64,000 nt of DNA from an uncultured Rhodocyclaceae bacterium (GTDB taxonomy: Bacteria > Pseudomonadota > Gammaproteobacteria > Burkholderiales > Rhodocyclaceae), in contig OU015322.1 in NCBI GenBank assembly GCA_907163225.1, forward strand, positions 2,085,001 to 2,149,000. Direction: 5' to 3'. The position numbers and the translations under genes are program-made. The notes under the pieces were generated by a model. That model searched no databases and was not told the DNA's origin. It saw only the letters and a program-made list of their open reading frames with translations. Positions 30,595-39,475 of this stretch are shown here, piece after piece (within the stretch, counting starts at the first letter, position 1; each line of letters opens with the position of its first letter).

Positions 30595-31229
30595 AAGTCG
30601 TCGAAGAAAGAATTTTCGTCGATGGCCCGGTCGGCAAGATCGAGGTCATCATGGAGCGCCCGGATGCTCCCAAAGGCATCGCGCTGATCGCCCACCCGCA
30701 CCCGATCGGTGGCGGCGCCAACACCAACAAGGTTGCCTACACGCTGGCCAAGACCTTCACCAACCTCGGCTACGCCGCTTTCCGGCCAAACTTCCGCGGC
30801 GTCGGCGGCACCGAGGGCCTGCATGACGAAGGCCGGGGCGAAACCGACGACCTGCTCGCCGTGCTCGAAGACGCCAAGTGCCGCTGCGGCAACCTGCCCG
30901 TCGCGCTGGCCGGCTTCTCGTTCGGCGCCTTTTGCCAGACCCGCGTCGCCAAGCGCCTTGTTGACGCCGGCCACCCGGCCCAGCGCCTGGTGCTGGTCGG
31001 CACCGCCGCCGGCCACGTCGAAGGCAGCCGCCAGTACGACACCGAAGCCGTGCCGCACGACACCATCGTCATCCACGGCTCGTCGGACGAAACCGTGCCG
31101 CTTGACAACGTCTTCGCCTGGGCGCTGCCGCTCGACCTGCCAGTCGTCGTCGTGCCGGGGGCCGATCATTTTTTCCACCGTCGCCTGCACCAGATCCGCG
31201 ACATCGTCACGCGCGCATGGCGGCACTAG
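30591..31229 (+). CDS. alpha/beta hydrolase, serine hydrolase type
   Basis: A 212-residue alpha/beta hydrolase of the YheT/dienelactone-hydrolase-like small group. [10 protein letters not shown] is the oxyanion region, GFSFGA the nucleophile elbow, HGSSDETVP the acid region and GADHFFH the catalytic His. It overlaps the ferredoxin stop, and its stop is 17 nt from the ABC ATPase start; the three look like one operon. Substrate unknown. Confidence 0.82.
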   Translation: MKVVEERIFVDGPVGKIEVIMERPDAPKGIALIAHPHPIGGGANTNKVAYTLAKTFTNLGYAAFRPNFRGVGGTEGLHDEGRGETDDLLAVLEDAKCRCGNLPVALAGFSFGAFCQTRVAKRLVDAGHPAQRLVLVGTAAGHVEGSRQYDTEAVPHDTIVIHGSSDETVPLDNVFAWALPLDLPVVVVPGADHFFHRRLHQIRDIVTRAWRH

Positions 31230-31246
31230 TACCAGCCTGTGTTTCC

Positions 31247-32188
31247 ATGGCACTAACCGCCAGCGAACTGCGCAAGACCTACGCCGGCAACGAAGTCGTT
31301 GCCGGCCTGTCGTTCGCTGTCGAAACCGGCACCTGCTTCGGGCTGCTCGGCCCGAACGGCGCCGGCAAGACGACAACGCTGCGCCTCTGCCTTGGCCTCA
31401 CCGGGCCGGATAGCGGCGCCATCACGCTCAACGGCCACGTCATTCCGAAAGACGCGCAGCAGGCGAGAGCACGCATCGGCGTCGTGCCGCAGTTCGACAA
31501 CCTCGACCCAGATTTCACCTGCGCCGAAAACCTGCTCGTCTTCGGCCGCTACTTCGGCATCCCGGACGCCGACATCAAGGCCCGCATCCCGCAACTACTC
31601 GAATTCGCCAGCCTGACCGGCAAGGGTGATGCCCGGATTTCAACGTTGTCAGGCGGCATGAAACGTCGACTGACCCTGGCCCGCGCACTGGTCAACAACC
31701 CGGACATCATCTTCCTCGACGAACCGACCACCGGCCTCGACCCGCAAGCCCGCCACCTGATCTGGGACCGCCTGAAACAGCTCAAATCGGCCGGAAAAAC
31801 GCTGATCCTGACGACACACTTCATGGACGAAGCCGAGCGCCTGTGCGACACGCTGATCGTCATCGACCACGGCCGCAAAATCGCCGAAGGAAGCCCGCGC
31901 CAACTCATCGCCGAGCAGATCGAACCGCAAGTCATCGAGGTTTATGACGAATCCCACGACCACAAAGGCAACAGCTGGCCCCAGGGTCAACTGGAAATTT
32001 TCGTCAAAAACGAAAAACATCTGGCCGAGCGCGTCGAAACCAGTGGCGAAACCGCCTTCTTCTACTGCCGCGACCCACGCGAACTACTAGCCAAACTGGC
32101 CGACACCGAAGGCCTGCGCTACGTCCACCGCGCTTCCAATCTGGAAGACGTGTTTATCAAGCTGACTGGGCGGGAATTGCGGGATTAG
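31247..32188 (+). CDS. ABC transporter ATP-binding protein, NodI/DrrA-like
   Basis: An ABC-2 type ATPase of 313 residues. Walker [10 protein letters not shown], signature LSGGMKRR, Walker [11 protein letters not shown] and the switch His in [11 protein letters not shown] are present. The NodI/CcmA/DrrA-like C-terminal extension follows. The cognate NodJ-type permease is not adjacent; the likely one is at 36549. ATG 31247 was chosen because ELRKTYAG homology begins there. Confidence 0.88.
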   Translation: MALTASELRKTYAGNEVVAGLSFAVETGTCFGLLGPNGAGKTTTLRLCLGLTGPDSGAITLNGHVIPKDAQQARARIGVVPQFDNLDPDFTCAENLLVFGRYFGIPDADIKARIPQLLEFASLTGKGDARISTLSGGMKRRLTLARALVNNPDIIFLDEPTTGLDPQARHLIWDRLKQLKSAGKTLILTTHFMDEAERLCDTLIVIDHGRKIAEGSPRQLIAEQIEPQVIEVYDESHDHKGNSWPQGQLEIFVKNEKHLAERVETSGETAFFYCRDPRELLAKLADTEGLRYVHRASNLEDVFIKLTGRELRD

Positions 32189-32199
32189 GCAATCTGGCA

Positions 32200-32775
32200 T
32201 CACATCAGTATCCCGCAGCATTTCTTAAACCTCAATCCACTACCACATGTACACGGATCATTGCGTCGTACGACAATAGGATTTTCGGACGAAACTGCTT
32301 CTGACTCTTGCCGTGAAGGAGAAACGATTACGTGTTGTATTACTTGAGAAATATTTACTGTTGTAGGAGTTTGAGATGGCTGTGCCATTAGTTGTACCGC
32401 TGCCAGAAGCACCGCAAGAAAACCATAAAGCTCTGAACGATTCTCTGGCAGTAATTTCGCCAATTTCGACAACCTCGGCAATTCTTTCTCTATTCGAGTT
32501 GCAACCTGTTCTCGAGTCTCGGATTTAGCCTTTGCTTGCCGCAAAATATTGGCCAGCCCCATCAACTCCGCGATTGTTCTCTCAGGTGCAGAAAGTATCT
32601 CGATGGTATTTCCTATAAAGTTAAATACTCCATCAGGAACGTGACCAAACCCTCCACAACTGGGACAAGGACCAGCTAAATTTCCGGAGAACGTTATATT
32701 GGTCGAATTTTCAACCACTATCCCGGAACTAAAAACAGTACCGCAAGTGTTACAGAAAGCTGGAACTGATGGCAT
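32200..32775 (-). CDS. SEC-C zinc-ribbon protein
   Basis: A 191-residue protein. The N-terminal zinc ribbon has CNTC and CPSC; the C-terminal SEC-C motif (RRNDPCTCGSGLRFKKCCG) is a metal-binding motif first seen in SecA. The middle has a helical region and one hydrophobic helix. Base composition is visibly lower in GC and codon use unlike its neighbours, suggesting acquisition by transfer. SEC-C proteins occur in mobile and defence-linked contexts as well as in housekeeping ones; the role here is unknown. Confidence 0.75.
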   Translation of the reverse strand: MPSVPAFCNTCGTVFSSGIVVENSTNITFSGNLAGPCPSCGGFGHVPDGVFNFIGNTIEILSAPERTIAELMGLANILRQAKAKSETREQVATRIEKELPRLSKLAKLLPENRSELYGFLAVLLAAVQLMAQPSQTPTTVNISQVIQHVIVSPSRQESEAVSSENPIVVRRNDPCTCGSGLRFKKCCGILM

Positions 32776-33028
32776 AACAACTCACTTAAATAGGAACGAC
32801 TGGTAGTAGCGCAGGTGACTTTGGTATTTTGAAAACTTACGTGAATACCACTTCCGAGAGAGAAGTGGGCACGCTAGCCATGGTCAATCTTAAGTCATAC
32901 CGCATTATTTTTGATTTGTAGTTGCCGGCTTATTCGTCAATGCATACTCACCTGATCAGAAATATTTTGGCTTTGAGTTCTGCTTTCTGAACATCCAATT
33001 CGCTCCGGCAACGTCCGCCCAAACTCGC
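32776..33028. other. AT-richer intergenic stretch without a clear gene
   Basis: About 250 nt upstream of the SEC-C gene, clearly richer in A/T than the rest of the window. No coding frame with a good start, no DnaA-box cluster and no IS end were seen. A short dyad (ACTTCCGAGAGAGAAGT, at about 32848) is present. It probably holds the SEC-C promoter and marks the edge of an insertion. Confidence 0.4.
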
Positions 33029-33715
33029 TCAGCGAATCACCAGATGCTCCCCCTCGCACCGCACCGGCATGGCAAAGTCGTAAAGATCGGCATGGGCAGC
33101 CAGATCGAGGTCGGCGCGGGGTAGGTTTGGCCAGGTTCCGGCCGTAAAACGCCGCCCGAAATCGGATTCGCGTATGCGTCGAGCAAAATCATCAGGCGCC
33201 ACCACTTCCCGGCGTAGCAACGATTCGATGTAATCCGCACAGGCGATGTCTTCGTCGCCGTCACGATCAACCCATTCACCAGTGATGATGAAACAGACTT
33301 CCTCGGCCCCCGCTGCGCGGATCGCCTCGGCGGTTGCCCGGGCGCAGACGAAGCTGGCTGCGTAGAGTTGCCGCGCGTGGCGAAAGCGCTGCAGGCCGCG
33401 CACGCCAGCGGCGGTGCTCATCACGACATTCTTTCCGGCCAGGTCGGCGAGCATCAGTTGGGAGGGCGAATTGCCGAAATCGAAGCCGGGAGCGGGGTCG
33501 CCGCCGCCGATGGCACCGATCGACACTGCGTTTGGCAGTTCGCCCTGCAGCGCGATTGCCGTCGATAGTGCCTCAACCGGATAGATCGCCCGCGCGCCTT
33601 TGGCGAGCGCCACTGCTGCCGTGGTGAATGAGCGCAGGACGTCGATGACGACGACGGTATCGGTGGCGGTCGGCTGGCTTTGCAGGCGGTTGAGGACGAT
33701 GCGGGAGAATTTCAT
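33029..33715 (-). CDS. comB: 2-phosphosulfolactate phosphatase
   Basis: A 228-residue ComB-family protein. In methanogens ComB dephosphorylates 2-phosphosulfolactate in coenzyme M synthesis; in bacteria the substrate is often uncertain. VVIDVLRSFTTAA, GAIGGGDPAPGFDFGNSP (split: GGGDPAPGF, FGNSPSQL) and STAAGVRGL are family motifs. ATG 33715 was chosen; the frame is open further upstream. It follows the B12-radical-SAM gene by 11 nt on the same strand. Confidence 0.84.
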   Translation of the reverse strand: MKFSRIVLNRLQSQPTATDTVVVIDVLRSFTTAAVALAKGARAIYPVEALSTAIALQGELPNAVSIGAIGGGDPAPGFDFGNSPSQLMLADLAGKNVVMSTAAGVRGLQRFRHARQLYAASFVCARATAEAIRAAGAEEVCFIITGEWVDRDGDEDIACADYIESLLRREVVAPDDFARRIRESDFGRRFTAGTWPNLPRADLDLAAHADLYDFAMPVRCEGEHLVIR

Positions 33716-33726
33716 GGCAAATCTTG

Positions 33727-35295
33727 TCACTGACCGCCGCTGGCGTGACGATCCTGGCGCTGGGCCAGCGCCCTTGCAGCACGAGGCATCGGTTTCTCGC
33801 GGTCTTTCAGCAGCCCTTGCAGGCAGACGGGGTTGGCGCGGGCGCCGCTGGATTGGTAGTCGGCGAGCAGGGTTTGGCGGATGCTTTCCTGCGGTCGACC
33901 GGAAATTTCGGTCAAATATTGAAAGAGCGCATCGACCAGACTTTCCGGCGTCAGGCGATTGGTCTGGCCGGTGCTTTGCCACAGCCAGTCGGCAAAGGCG
34001 AGGAAGGCAGCAAACGGGGATGGGCCGGCGAGCAGCATGGGTAGCGTTTTAGGGAAACGGCCAGAATTGGCGAGCAGATCCCAGTAGCGGGCGAGGCGGG
34101 TGAAGCGCTGCATGGTGAGCGCATCGACGGCGGCGGTTTGCTCGATGGTGTAGGGCGGCTCGGCGTCGTAGATCATGCCGTAGGCGGCGCTGTGGCGGGC
34201 GATGGGCGTGCCGCGCAGACGCTTGAGCACGCCGAGCTGGATTTCGTGCGGGCGCAAGGCGTACAGGCGGTCAAAGCCTTCGGCGAAGCTGGCCAGCGTT
34301 TCACCGGGCAGGCCGAAGATAAGGTCGGTGTGCAGGTGGGCGTGGCTGTGATTGACCAGCCAGGCCAGGTTTTCGCAGGTCTTGGCATTGTCCTGGCGAC
34401 GCGAAATCGTCTGCTGGACGTCCGGGTTGAAGGTCTGGATGCCGACTTCGAACTGCAGCACACCGGGCGGGAAGCGGGCGATCATTTCCTTCAGGCGTTC
34501 CGGCAGATGATCCGGAATCACTTCGAAATGCAGGAAGAGGTCGGGCGTCAGGCGGTCGAGGAAGAATTGCAGGATGGTCAGCGAGCTGTCGATTTTCAGG
34601 TTGAAGGTGCGATCGACGAACTTGAAGTTGCGCGCCCCGCGCTGGTAGAGCGTTTCCAGCGCGGCGAGAAAGCGTTCCTGATCGAAGGCCCAGGCGGTCT
34701 TGTCGAGCGAACTGAGGCAGAACTCGCATTTGAACGGGCAGCCGCGCGAGGCTTCGACGTAGAGCAGGCGATGAGCCAGATCGTCGGCGCTGAACTCGGC
34801 GTAGGGCAGCTCGATTTCAGCCAGTGGCGACTGTTCGCCGGGGATCACTTTCATCAGCGGCTGCGGGCCTTGGAGCAGGGCACGGCATAGTTTGGGCAGG
34901 CTGACGTCGCCCCAGCCGGTGATCAGGTGGTCGGCCAGGCGGACGATCTCCTGATCTTCCCACTCGTAGCTGACTTCCGGCCCGCCGAGGATGATTTTGA
35001 GGGTGGGGCGGGCCTGTTTGAGGCGGCGGACGACTTCAGTGGTCGGCACCACGTTCCAGATGTAGACGCCGAAGCCGATGATCTGCGGCACGCCATCGAC
35101 CGGCTCGCCCAGTTCGGCCAACAGCGAATCGACGATTTCCGGCACCGGCCGGGCGATGGTGAATTCGCGCAGGATACTACGTTCGCGCAGATCAGCCCCG
35201 CCGTGCCGCGCCATGTTGGCCAGCAGGTAGCGCAGGCCGAGCGAGGCGTGGATGTATTTGGCGTTGAGGGTGCTGAGGATGATGGCGGGCGGCAT
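33727..35295 (-). CDS. B12-binding radical SAM protein (DUF4080-containing)
   Basis: A 522-residue radical SAM enzyme. The N-terminal part is a B12-binding domain (STLNAKYIHASLGLRYL, then IIGFGVYIWN); the radical SAM cluster motif is CPFKCEFC. The C-terminal region corresponds to DUF4080. The reaction is unknown; such enzymes often do methylations or rearrangements. ATG 35295 is the start. A dispersed repeat lies inside the C-terminal coding region at 33889-33921 (codes for EISGRPQ). Confidence 0.83.
   Translation of the reverse strand: MPPAIILSTLNAKYIHASLGLRYLLANMARHGGADLRERSILREFTIARPVPEIVDSLLAELGEPVDGVPQIIGFGVYIWNVVPTTEVVRRLKQARPTLKIILGGPEVSYEWEDQEIVRLADHLITGWGDVSLPKLCRALLQGPQPLMKVIPGEQSPLAEIELPYAEFSADDLAHRLLYVEASRGCPFKCEFCLSSLDKTAWAFDQERFLAALETLYQRGARNFKFVDRTFNLKIDSSLTILQFFLDRLTPDLFLHFEVIPDHLPERLKEMIARFPPGVLQFEVGIQTFNPDVQQTISRRQDNAKTCENLAWLVNHSHAHLHTDLIFGLPGETLASFAEGFDRLYALRPHEIQLGVLKRLRGTPIARHSAAYGMIYDAEPPYTIEQTAAVDALTMQRFTRLARYWDLLANSGRFPKTLPMLLAGPSPFAAFLAFADWLWQSTGQTNRLTPESLVDALFQYLTEISGRPQESIRQTLLADYQSSGARANPVCLQGLLKDREKPMPRAARALAQRQDRHASGGQ
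33889..33921 (+). repeat. dispersed repeat copy inside the radical SAM gene
   Basis: CTGCGGTCGACCGGAAATTT then CGGTCAAATATTG matches the repeat in forward orientation (core CGGTCGACCGGAAA), with CAAA at the usual distance. Confidence 0.75.
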
Positions 35296-35358
35296 GGCGT
35301 CATTTTGACAGTTTCCGGGCCTTGTCGGCGCCCGGCGCAGGGCTGCTTTACCGGGTTC

Positions 35359-35386
35359 CACGGTCAACCGGAAAAATGGCCGATAT
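35359..35386 (+). repeat. dispersed repeat copy (forward)
   Basis: CACGGTCAACCGGAAAAATG then GCCGATA matches the repeat core. It lies in the 294-nt gap between the radical SAM gene start (35295) and the HDOD gene (35590). The rest of that gap is AT-richer near 35500-35590 and holds no clear gene. Confidence 0.8.
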
Positions 35387-35589
35387 CCGAGCTATTGCGC
35401 CACGACCAACACCCAAACACGCTCAGGATCCACACCGCATATCACTCAAAAAACCGTAGTTGGCCGATTTCATGCTTTCGGCTCATGGCAACTGGGGTTA
35501 ATTGGATTCTTCGTTGCTCGTCGCAATTTGTGTCAGCCCATATATCTTTGGCAATATACTCATCGTTTTCGACAAAAATATAATCCCCG

Positions 35590-36486
35590 ATGGATCACAA
35601 CAGCGCAGGCGAGGCCCCCTTGGAAAAGCCGACCTCCGACGTCGACGCCTTCGAGGCCAAGATGAAGATCGAGATGCGGGAGATCGGTATTCCGCCGCGA
35701 CCGACCATTCTGGTTCAGATCGAGCAAGAGACCGACAAGGACGAACCGGATTTCATCTTTCTCGCCAGGCTGCTCAGCCGGGACGTGGCCTTGGCTGCTG
35801 GCATGATCAAGGTGGCGAATTCACCGTATTTTTCTTTCGGCAAAAAAGTCCCGACGGTGCAGGAAGCGCTGCTCGTACTTGGACTGAAAGTGATCACCAA
35901 GACCGTTTCCGGTTTGGCCTTGCAGCAAGTTTTCAAACACGTGCCGAACATGGAGCGTTTCTGGGATGCGTCGGCCATGACGGCCGATGTAGCCGCCTGC
36001 GTAGCCAAGAAGCTGGGCCGCACCATCGGCATCCGACCGGAAGACGCATATACGTTTGCCCTGTTCCGCGATTGCGGAATTCCGATGTTGATGAATCCCT
36101 TTCCGGAATACCGTGAGGTGCTGTCCCGCGCCAATAACGAAGCAACGCTGCCCTTCACAGCGGTCGAAGAGCAGTGCATCGGGCTCAATCACGCGGTTCT
36201 TGGCGCACAACTGGCCGAGGACTGGCTGCTGCCGGAAGAAACCTGCCTGGCGATTCGCCATCACCATGATCGCGAGGCACTCAGCGGGTCGATTGAGATT
36301 CCCCCGCGTTCGCGCCACCTGATCGCGGTGGCCCAACTGGCCGAATACCTGATACAGCTGAACTCGGCGCAGTCGCAAACCAACGAATGGCGCAAGCTGG
36401 GCGACGACTGCCTTGCCTGCCTGAACCTGAGCGCCGACGACTTGCCCGAACTGAGCGAGTACTGCGTCAGCAGCATCAGCGGCTAA
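35590..36486 (+). CDS. HDOD domain signalling protein
   Basis: A 298-residue protein with an HDOD domain (about residues 32-235), a catalytically degenerate HD-type helical domain used in bacterial signalling, often with c-di-GMP or kinase partners. FLARLLSRDVALAAGMIKVANSPYF is the typical N-terminal part (split: SRDVALAAG, KVANSPYF). No effector domain is attached. The gene is separated by 62 nt from the ABC permease gene and its link to it is unclear. Confidence 0.83.
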   Translation: MDHNSAGEAPLEKPTSDVDAFEAKMKIEMREIGIPPRPTILVQIEQETDKDEPDFIFLARLLSRDVALAAGMIKVANSPYFSFGKKVPTVQEALLVLGLKVITKTVSGLALQQVFKHVPNMERFWDASAMTADVAACVAKKLGRTIGIRPEDAYTFALFRDCGIPMLMNPFPEYREVLSRANNEATLPFTAVEEQCIGLNHAVLGAQLAEDWLLPEETCLAIRHHHDREALSGSIEIPPRSRHLIAVAQLAEYLIQLNSAQSQTNEWRKLGDDCLACLNLSADDLPELSEYCVSSISG

Positions 36487-36548
36487 ATTCCGGCCACAGC
36501 CGGCAGGGCGCTAGAATAGGGGCCTGATTTCTCGCCCCAGCCACGCCA

Positions 36549-37334
36549 ATGCCTTCTACGCTTCCCGCTGCCCCCCCAAGAAGATTTGGCTTCCTGCCGG
36601 TCTGGCGGCGTAATTTCCTGGTCTGGAAAAAGCTCGCGCTGCCGTCCATTCTCGGCAACCTGGCCGACCCGCTGATCTACATGCTCGGCCTCGGCTACGG
36701 CCTGGGCACCATGCTGCCCAGCATCGAAGGCCAGCCCTACGTCGCCTTCCTCGCCGCCGGCACGGTCTGCGCCTCGACCATGAACGCCGCGACCTTCGAG
36801 GCCCTGTACTCGGCCTTTTCCCGCATGCACGTCCAGAAAACCTGGGAGGCCATCCTCAACACGCCGCTCGGGCTGGCCGATGTGGTGGCCGGCGAACTGT
36901 TCTGGGCCGCCACCAAATCGCTGTTCTCCGGCGCCGCCATCCTCGTCGTCATCACCGGCATGGGCCTGACCAACGGCCCGCTGGCGCTCTGGGCGCTGCC
37001 CGCCATCGTCCTCACCGGGCTGGCCTTCGCCGCCCTCGGCCTGATCTGGAACGCGCTGGCCCCGTCCTACGATTTTTTCATGTACTACTTCACGCTGTTC
37101 ATCACGCCGATGACGCTGATCTCCGGCGTCTTCTTCCCGACCGACCAGCTCCCCGGCTGGCTCGCCCTGATCGGCGGCTGGCTGCCGCTGGCCCAGGGCG
37201 TCGCGCTGGTTCGACCATTGCTCGCCGGACAGGTGCCAGCTGACGCCCTGATCCACATCATGGCGCTGCTGGTGACCACGGCCGTAGCCTTCACCATCGC
37301 CCTGCACCTGACCCGCCGCCGCCTGCTCAAGTAA
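36549..37334 (+). CDS. ABC-2 type permease, NodJ-like
   Basis: A 261-residue integral membrane protein with about six segments of the ABC-2 permease fold (NodJ/YadH group). FVRNFLVWKK-like RRNFLVWKK, GLGYGLG and ISGVFFPTDQLP fit. This is the likely partner of the ATPase at 31247, which lies 4.4 kb upstream on the same strand; in homologous loci the two genes are normally adjacent (from general knowledge of NodI/NodJ pairs). Confidence 0.85.
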   Translation: MPSTLPAAPPRRFGFLPVWRRNFLVWKKLALPSILGNLADPLIYMLGLGYGLGTMLPSIEGQPYVAFLAAGTVCASTMNAATFEALYSAFSRMHVQKTWEAILNTPLGLADVVAGELFWAATKSLFSGAAILVVITGMGLTNGPLALWALPAIVLTGLAFAALGLIWNALAPSYDFFMYYFTLFITPMTLISGVFFPTDQLPGWLALIGGWLPLAQGVALVRPLLAGQVPADALIHIMALLVTTAVAFTIALHLTRRRLLK

Positions 37335-37343
37335 ACTTCGCCC

Positions 37344-37661
37344 ATGGAAAACCTGCTCGTCATCACCAACTGCCCGGACGAACAAAGCGCCAACGCCATC
37401 GCGCTGGCCGTCGTCGAGGCAAAACTGGCCGCCTGCGTGAACATCCTGCCGCGCGTCCAGTCGGTCTATCGCTGGCAGGGCAAAGTCGAGTCGGCTTCCG
37501 AAATTCTGCTTTTTTTCAAGTCGACCGCAGCAAGCTACCCGGCGCTCGAAACCAGAATCCGCGAGTTGCATCCCTACGATGTACCCGAAATCATCGCCCT
37601 GCCAATCAGCCACGGCCTGCCCGCCTACCTGAACTGGGTGGCGGCGGAAACAGAGAAATGA
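37344..37661 (+). CDS. cutA: divalent cation tolerance protein CutA
   Basis: A 105-residue trimeric CutA. VITNCPDEQSA, AACVNILPRVQSVYRWQGKVES (split: ACVNILP, YRWQGK) and DVPEIIALP are diagnostic. It is 9 nt after the permease. Its stop overlaps the -35 of a candidate promoter for the AAA ATPase gene that follows. Confidence 0.93.
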   Translation: MENLLVITNCPDEQSANAIALAVVEAKLAACVNILPRVQSVYRWQGKVESASEILLFFKSTAASYPALETRIRELHPYDVPEIIALPISHGLPAYLNWVAAETEK

Positions 37662-37686
37662 CAATCAGCCTTCACCGTTCGATAAT
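37658..37686 (+). promoter_or_regulatory. candidate sigma-70 promoter for the AAA-TOPRIM pair
   Basis: ATGACA (37658-37663), a 17-nt spacer and GATAAT (37681-37686) form a good sigma-70-like promoter. AGGAGG at 37713-37718 is 6 nt before the ATG at 37725. Confidence 0.5.
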
Positions 37687-37724
37687 CTGCCCGACATGCA
37701 AACGGCACAAACAGGAGGCACGGG

Positions 37725-38879
37725 ATGTTGATTACCCGACTTAAGCTCAAAAACTGGAGAAACTTCCGTGACGTTGACGTCAAGTTAGGACCTCGCGGTT
37801 ATTTGATCGGCGCAAATGCCTCTGGCAAATCCAACTTCCTGGATGTTTTTCGCTTTTTGCGGACAATTGCCCAGAGCGAAGGTGGTGGCTTGCAGAAAGC
37901 CTTGAAAGACCGTGGAGGTTTGACCAAGCTCCGCAGTCTTCACGCACGCAAGGATCCCGAGGTTCGCGTCGAAATCGAACTCTCGGAATCGTTGGTGGAC
38001 AGTTCGCCAACGTGGAGTTACACGCTTGCCTTCAAGAGTGAGGGTAAAGGACTGCAACGTGTGCTGATTACCGAGGAGTCGGTTTATCACGGCAACGAAG
38101 AGGTGTTGGTACGGCCACGTCCTGAAGATTGCTCCGATCCTGCCCGACTGACTCAAACCCACCTTGAGCAGATCAACAACAACGCCGGCTTTCGTGAACT
38201 AGGCGATTATTTTGCCGCCACTACCTACCTGCACTTGGTACCTCAGTTGCTCAAGCACAGTGATGAGATCAGCGGACGGATAGTCGAAAGCGACCCGTTC
38301 GGCCAAGGCTTGTTGCAGAGAATTGCCAAAACGCAGCCAAGAACCCGAAAAGCCCGCTTGGACCGCATTCAGAAGGCGCTGGAAATTGCTGTTCCTCAGT
38401 TTTCCGAACTGGAATTTGAGCAAGATCCAATTACTGGCAGCCCCCACCTGAAGGCCAATTTCAAGCATTGGCGAGTTCATGGCTCCTGGCAAAGAGAAGA
38501 TCAGTTTTCCGATGGTACTTTGCGTCTACTTGGGTTGCTATGGGCTTTGCAGGAAGGCGACGGGCTGCTACTTCTTGAGGAACCGGAGCTCTCCCTCAAC
38601 GATGCGATTACCGAACACATCCCGCTCATCATTGATCGCGTGCTACGCAAACGAAAATCGTCGCGTCAAGTGCTGATAAGTACTCACAGCGATAACCTGA
38701 TTGCCGAAGTAGGCGACCCCCAGGCAGTTCTTCTCTTAGAGCCGAGCGGCAACGGCTCGATTGTTCGTACCCCAGACAAGGCAGAAACAGAGGCGATGCA
38801 ACATGGCCTCAATCCGGCAGAAGTCTTGCTTCCAAAAACCCGCCCCGAACAAATAGATCAGATGGGTCTGTTTGGATGA
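37725..38879 (+). CDS. AAA/ABC-type ATPase (AAA_21-like), candidate defence gene
   Basis: A 384-residue SMC/OLD-like ATPase. Walker A is GANASGKSN (residues 29-37), signature-like FSDGTLRLL (261-269), Walker B LLLLEEPE (281-288) and the switch STHSDNLI (319-326). This is the AAA_15/AAA_21 type that recurs in anti-phage systems (OLD, PARIS AriA, Septu PtuA and others). It overlaps the next gene by ATGA, so the two are translationally coupled. Codon use is less GC-rich than neighbouring genes. The gene is inserted between cutA and dsbD. The defence role is inferred from architecture only. Confidence 0.85.
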   Translation: MLITRLKLKNWRNFRDVDVKLGPRGYLIGANASGKSNFLDVFRFLRTIAQSEGGGLQKALKDRGGLTKLRSLHARKDPEVRVEIELSESLVDSSPTWSYTLAFKSEGKGLQRVLITEESVYHGNEEVLVRPRPEDCSDPARLTQTHLEQINNNAGFRELGDYFAATTYLHLVPQLLKHSDEISGRIVESDPFGQGLLQRIAKTQPRTRKARLDRIQKALEIAVPQFSELEFEQDPITGSPHLKANFKHWRVHGSWQREDQFSDGTLRLLGLLWALQEGDGLLLLEEPELSLNDAITEHIPLIIDRVLRKRKSSRQVLISTHSDNLIAEVGDPQAVLLLEPSGNGSIVRTPDKAETEAMQHGLNPAEVLLPKTRPEQIDQMGLFG

Positions 38880-39475
38880 GTCAAATTCTGGTTGTCGGCG
38901 AAGACTCCTTAACCTGTGCGCTAGGCGAACAACTGGTTAAGGAACTGCTACCCAACTGGATCATGCCGACGGCACCGATCAACAAGAAGGGCATTACCAA
39001 ACTAATTCCCGAATTTCCACGGTTCGTTAAGCAGGCAAAGTTCCAGCCCGTTTTGTGCATCGCCGACAACGATGGAAAATGTGTCAAGGAATTGCTCGAC
39101 AAATGGTTGCCCAAACCCTTGCCCCCCAATTTTTGCCTCAGGCTCGCCGTAGCGGAAGCCGAAAGCTGGCTGATTGCCGACCGAAAATCCATCGCCGATT
39201 TTTTTGGTATCCCGGAAAAACATGTTTCGAAAACCCCTGACAACGACGTGGACCCAAAGAGGCATGTGCTGAATTTGGCGCGAAAATCTACAAATCGCGA
39301 ACTTCGTCTTGAAATGGTTTCTCAAACGGATATCAGCAAGCAAGGAACCGGTTATAACCCACACCTTTGCCACTTTGTAAAAATGTATTGGTCAGCACAA
39401 CGTGCAGCCGATAACTCCCCAAGCTTGGCCCGTGCAATCCTGCGAATTGCAAAACTTGCTCAGGCAAACGATTGA
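38876..39475 (+). CDS. TOPRIM-like nuclease-domain protein (DUF4276-like), candidate effector
   Basis: A 199-residue protein. The N-terminal VVGEDS (E9) and the central ADNDG (D64, D66) reproduce the E...DxD metal site of TOPRIM nucleases, and AEAESWLIAD (residues 93-102) is the signature seen in DUF4276-type proteins. It follows the AAA ATPase with a 4-nt overlap and stops one base before the dsbD ATG. By analogy with PARIS AriB or the OLD TOPRIM domain, it could be the effector released or activated by the ATPase; no experiment supports this here. Confidence 0.72.
   Translation: MSQILVVGEDSLTCALGEQLVKELLPNWIMPTAPINKKGITKLIPEFPRFVKQAKFQPVLCIADNDGKCVKELLDKWLPKPLPPNFCLRLAVAEAESWLIADRKSIADFFGIPEKHVSKTPDNDVDPKRHVLNLARKSTNRELRLEMVSQTDISKQGTGYNPHLCHFVKMYWSAQRAADNSPSLARAILRIAKLAQAND

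Noticed and set aside
32776-33028. AT-richer gap considered as a replication origin
   Set aside because: No DnaA-box cluster, no dnaA/dnaN nearby.
37507-37535. Core-like GTCGACCGCAG in cutA
   Set aside because: Codes the conserved FFKSTAA region of CutA; similarity is limited to the core.
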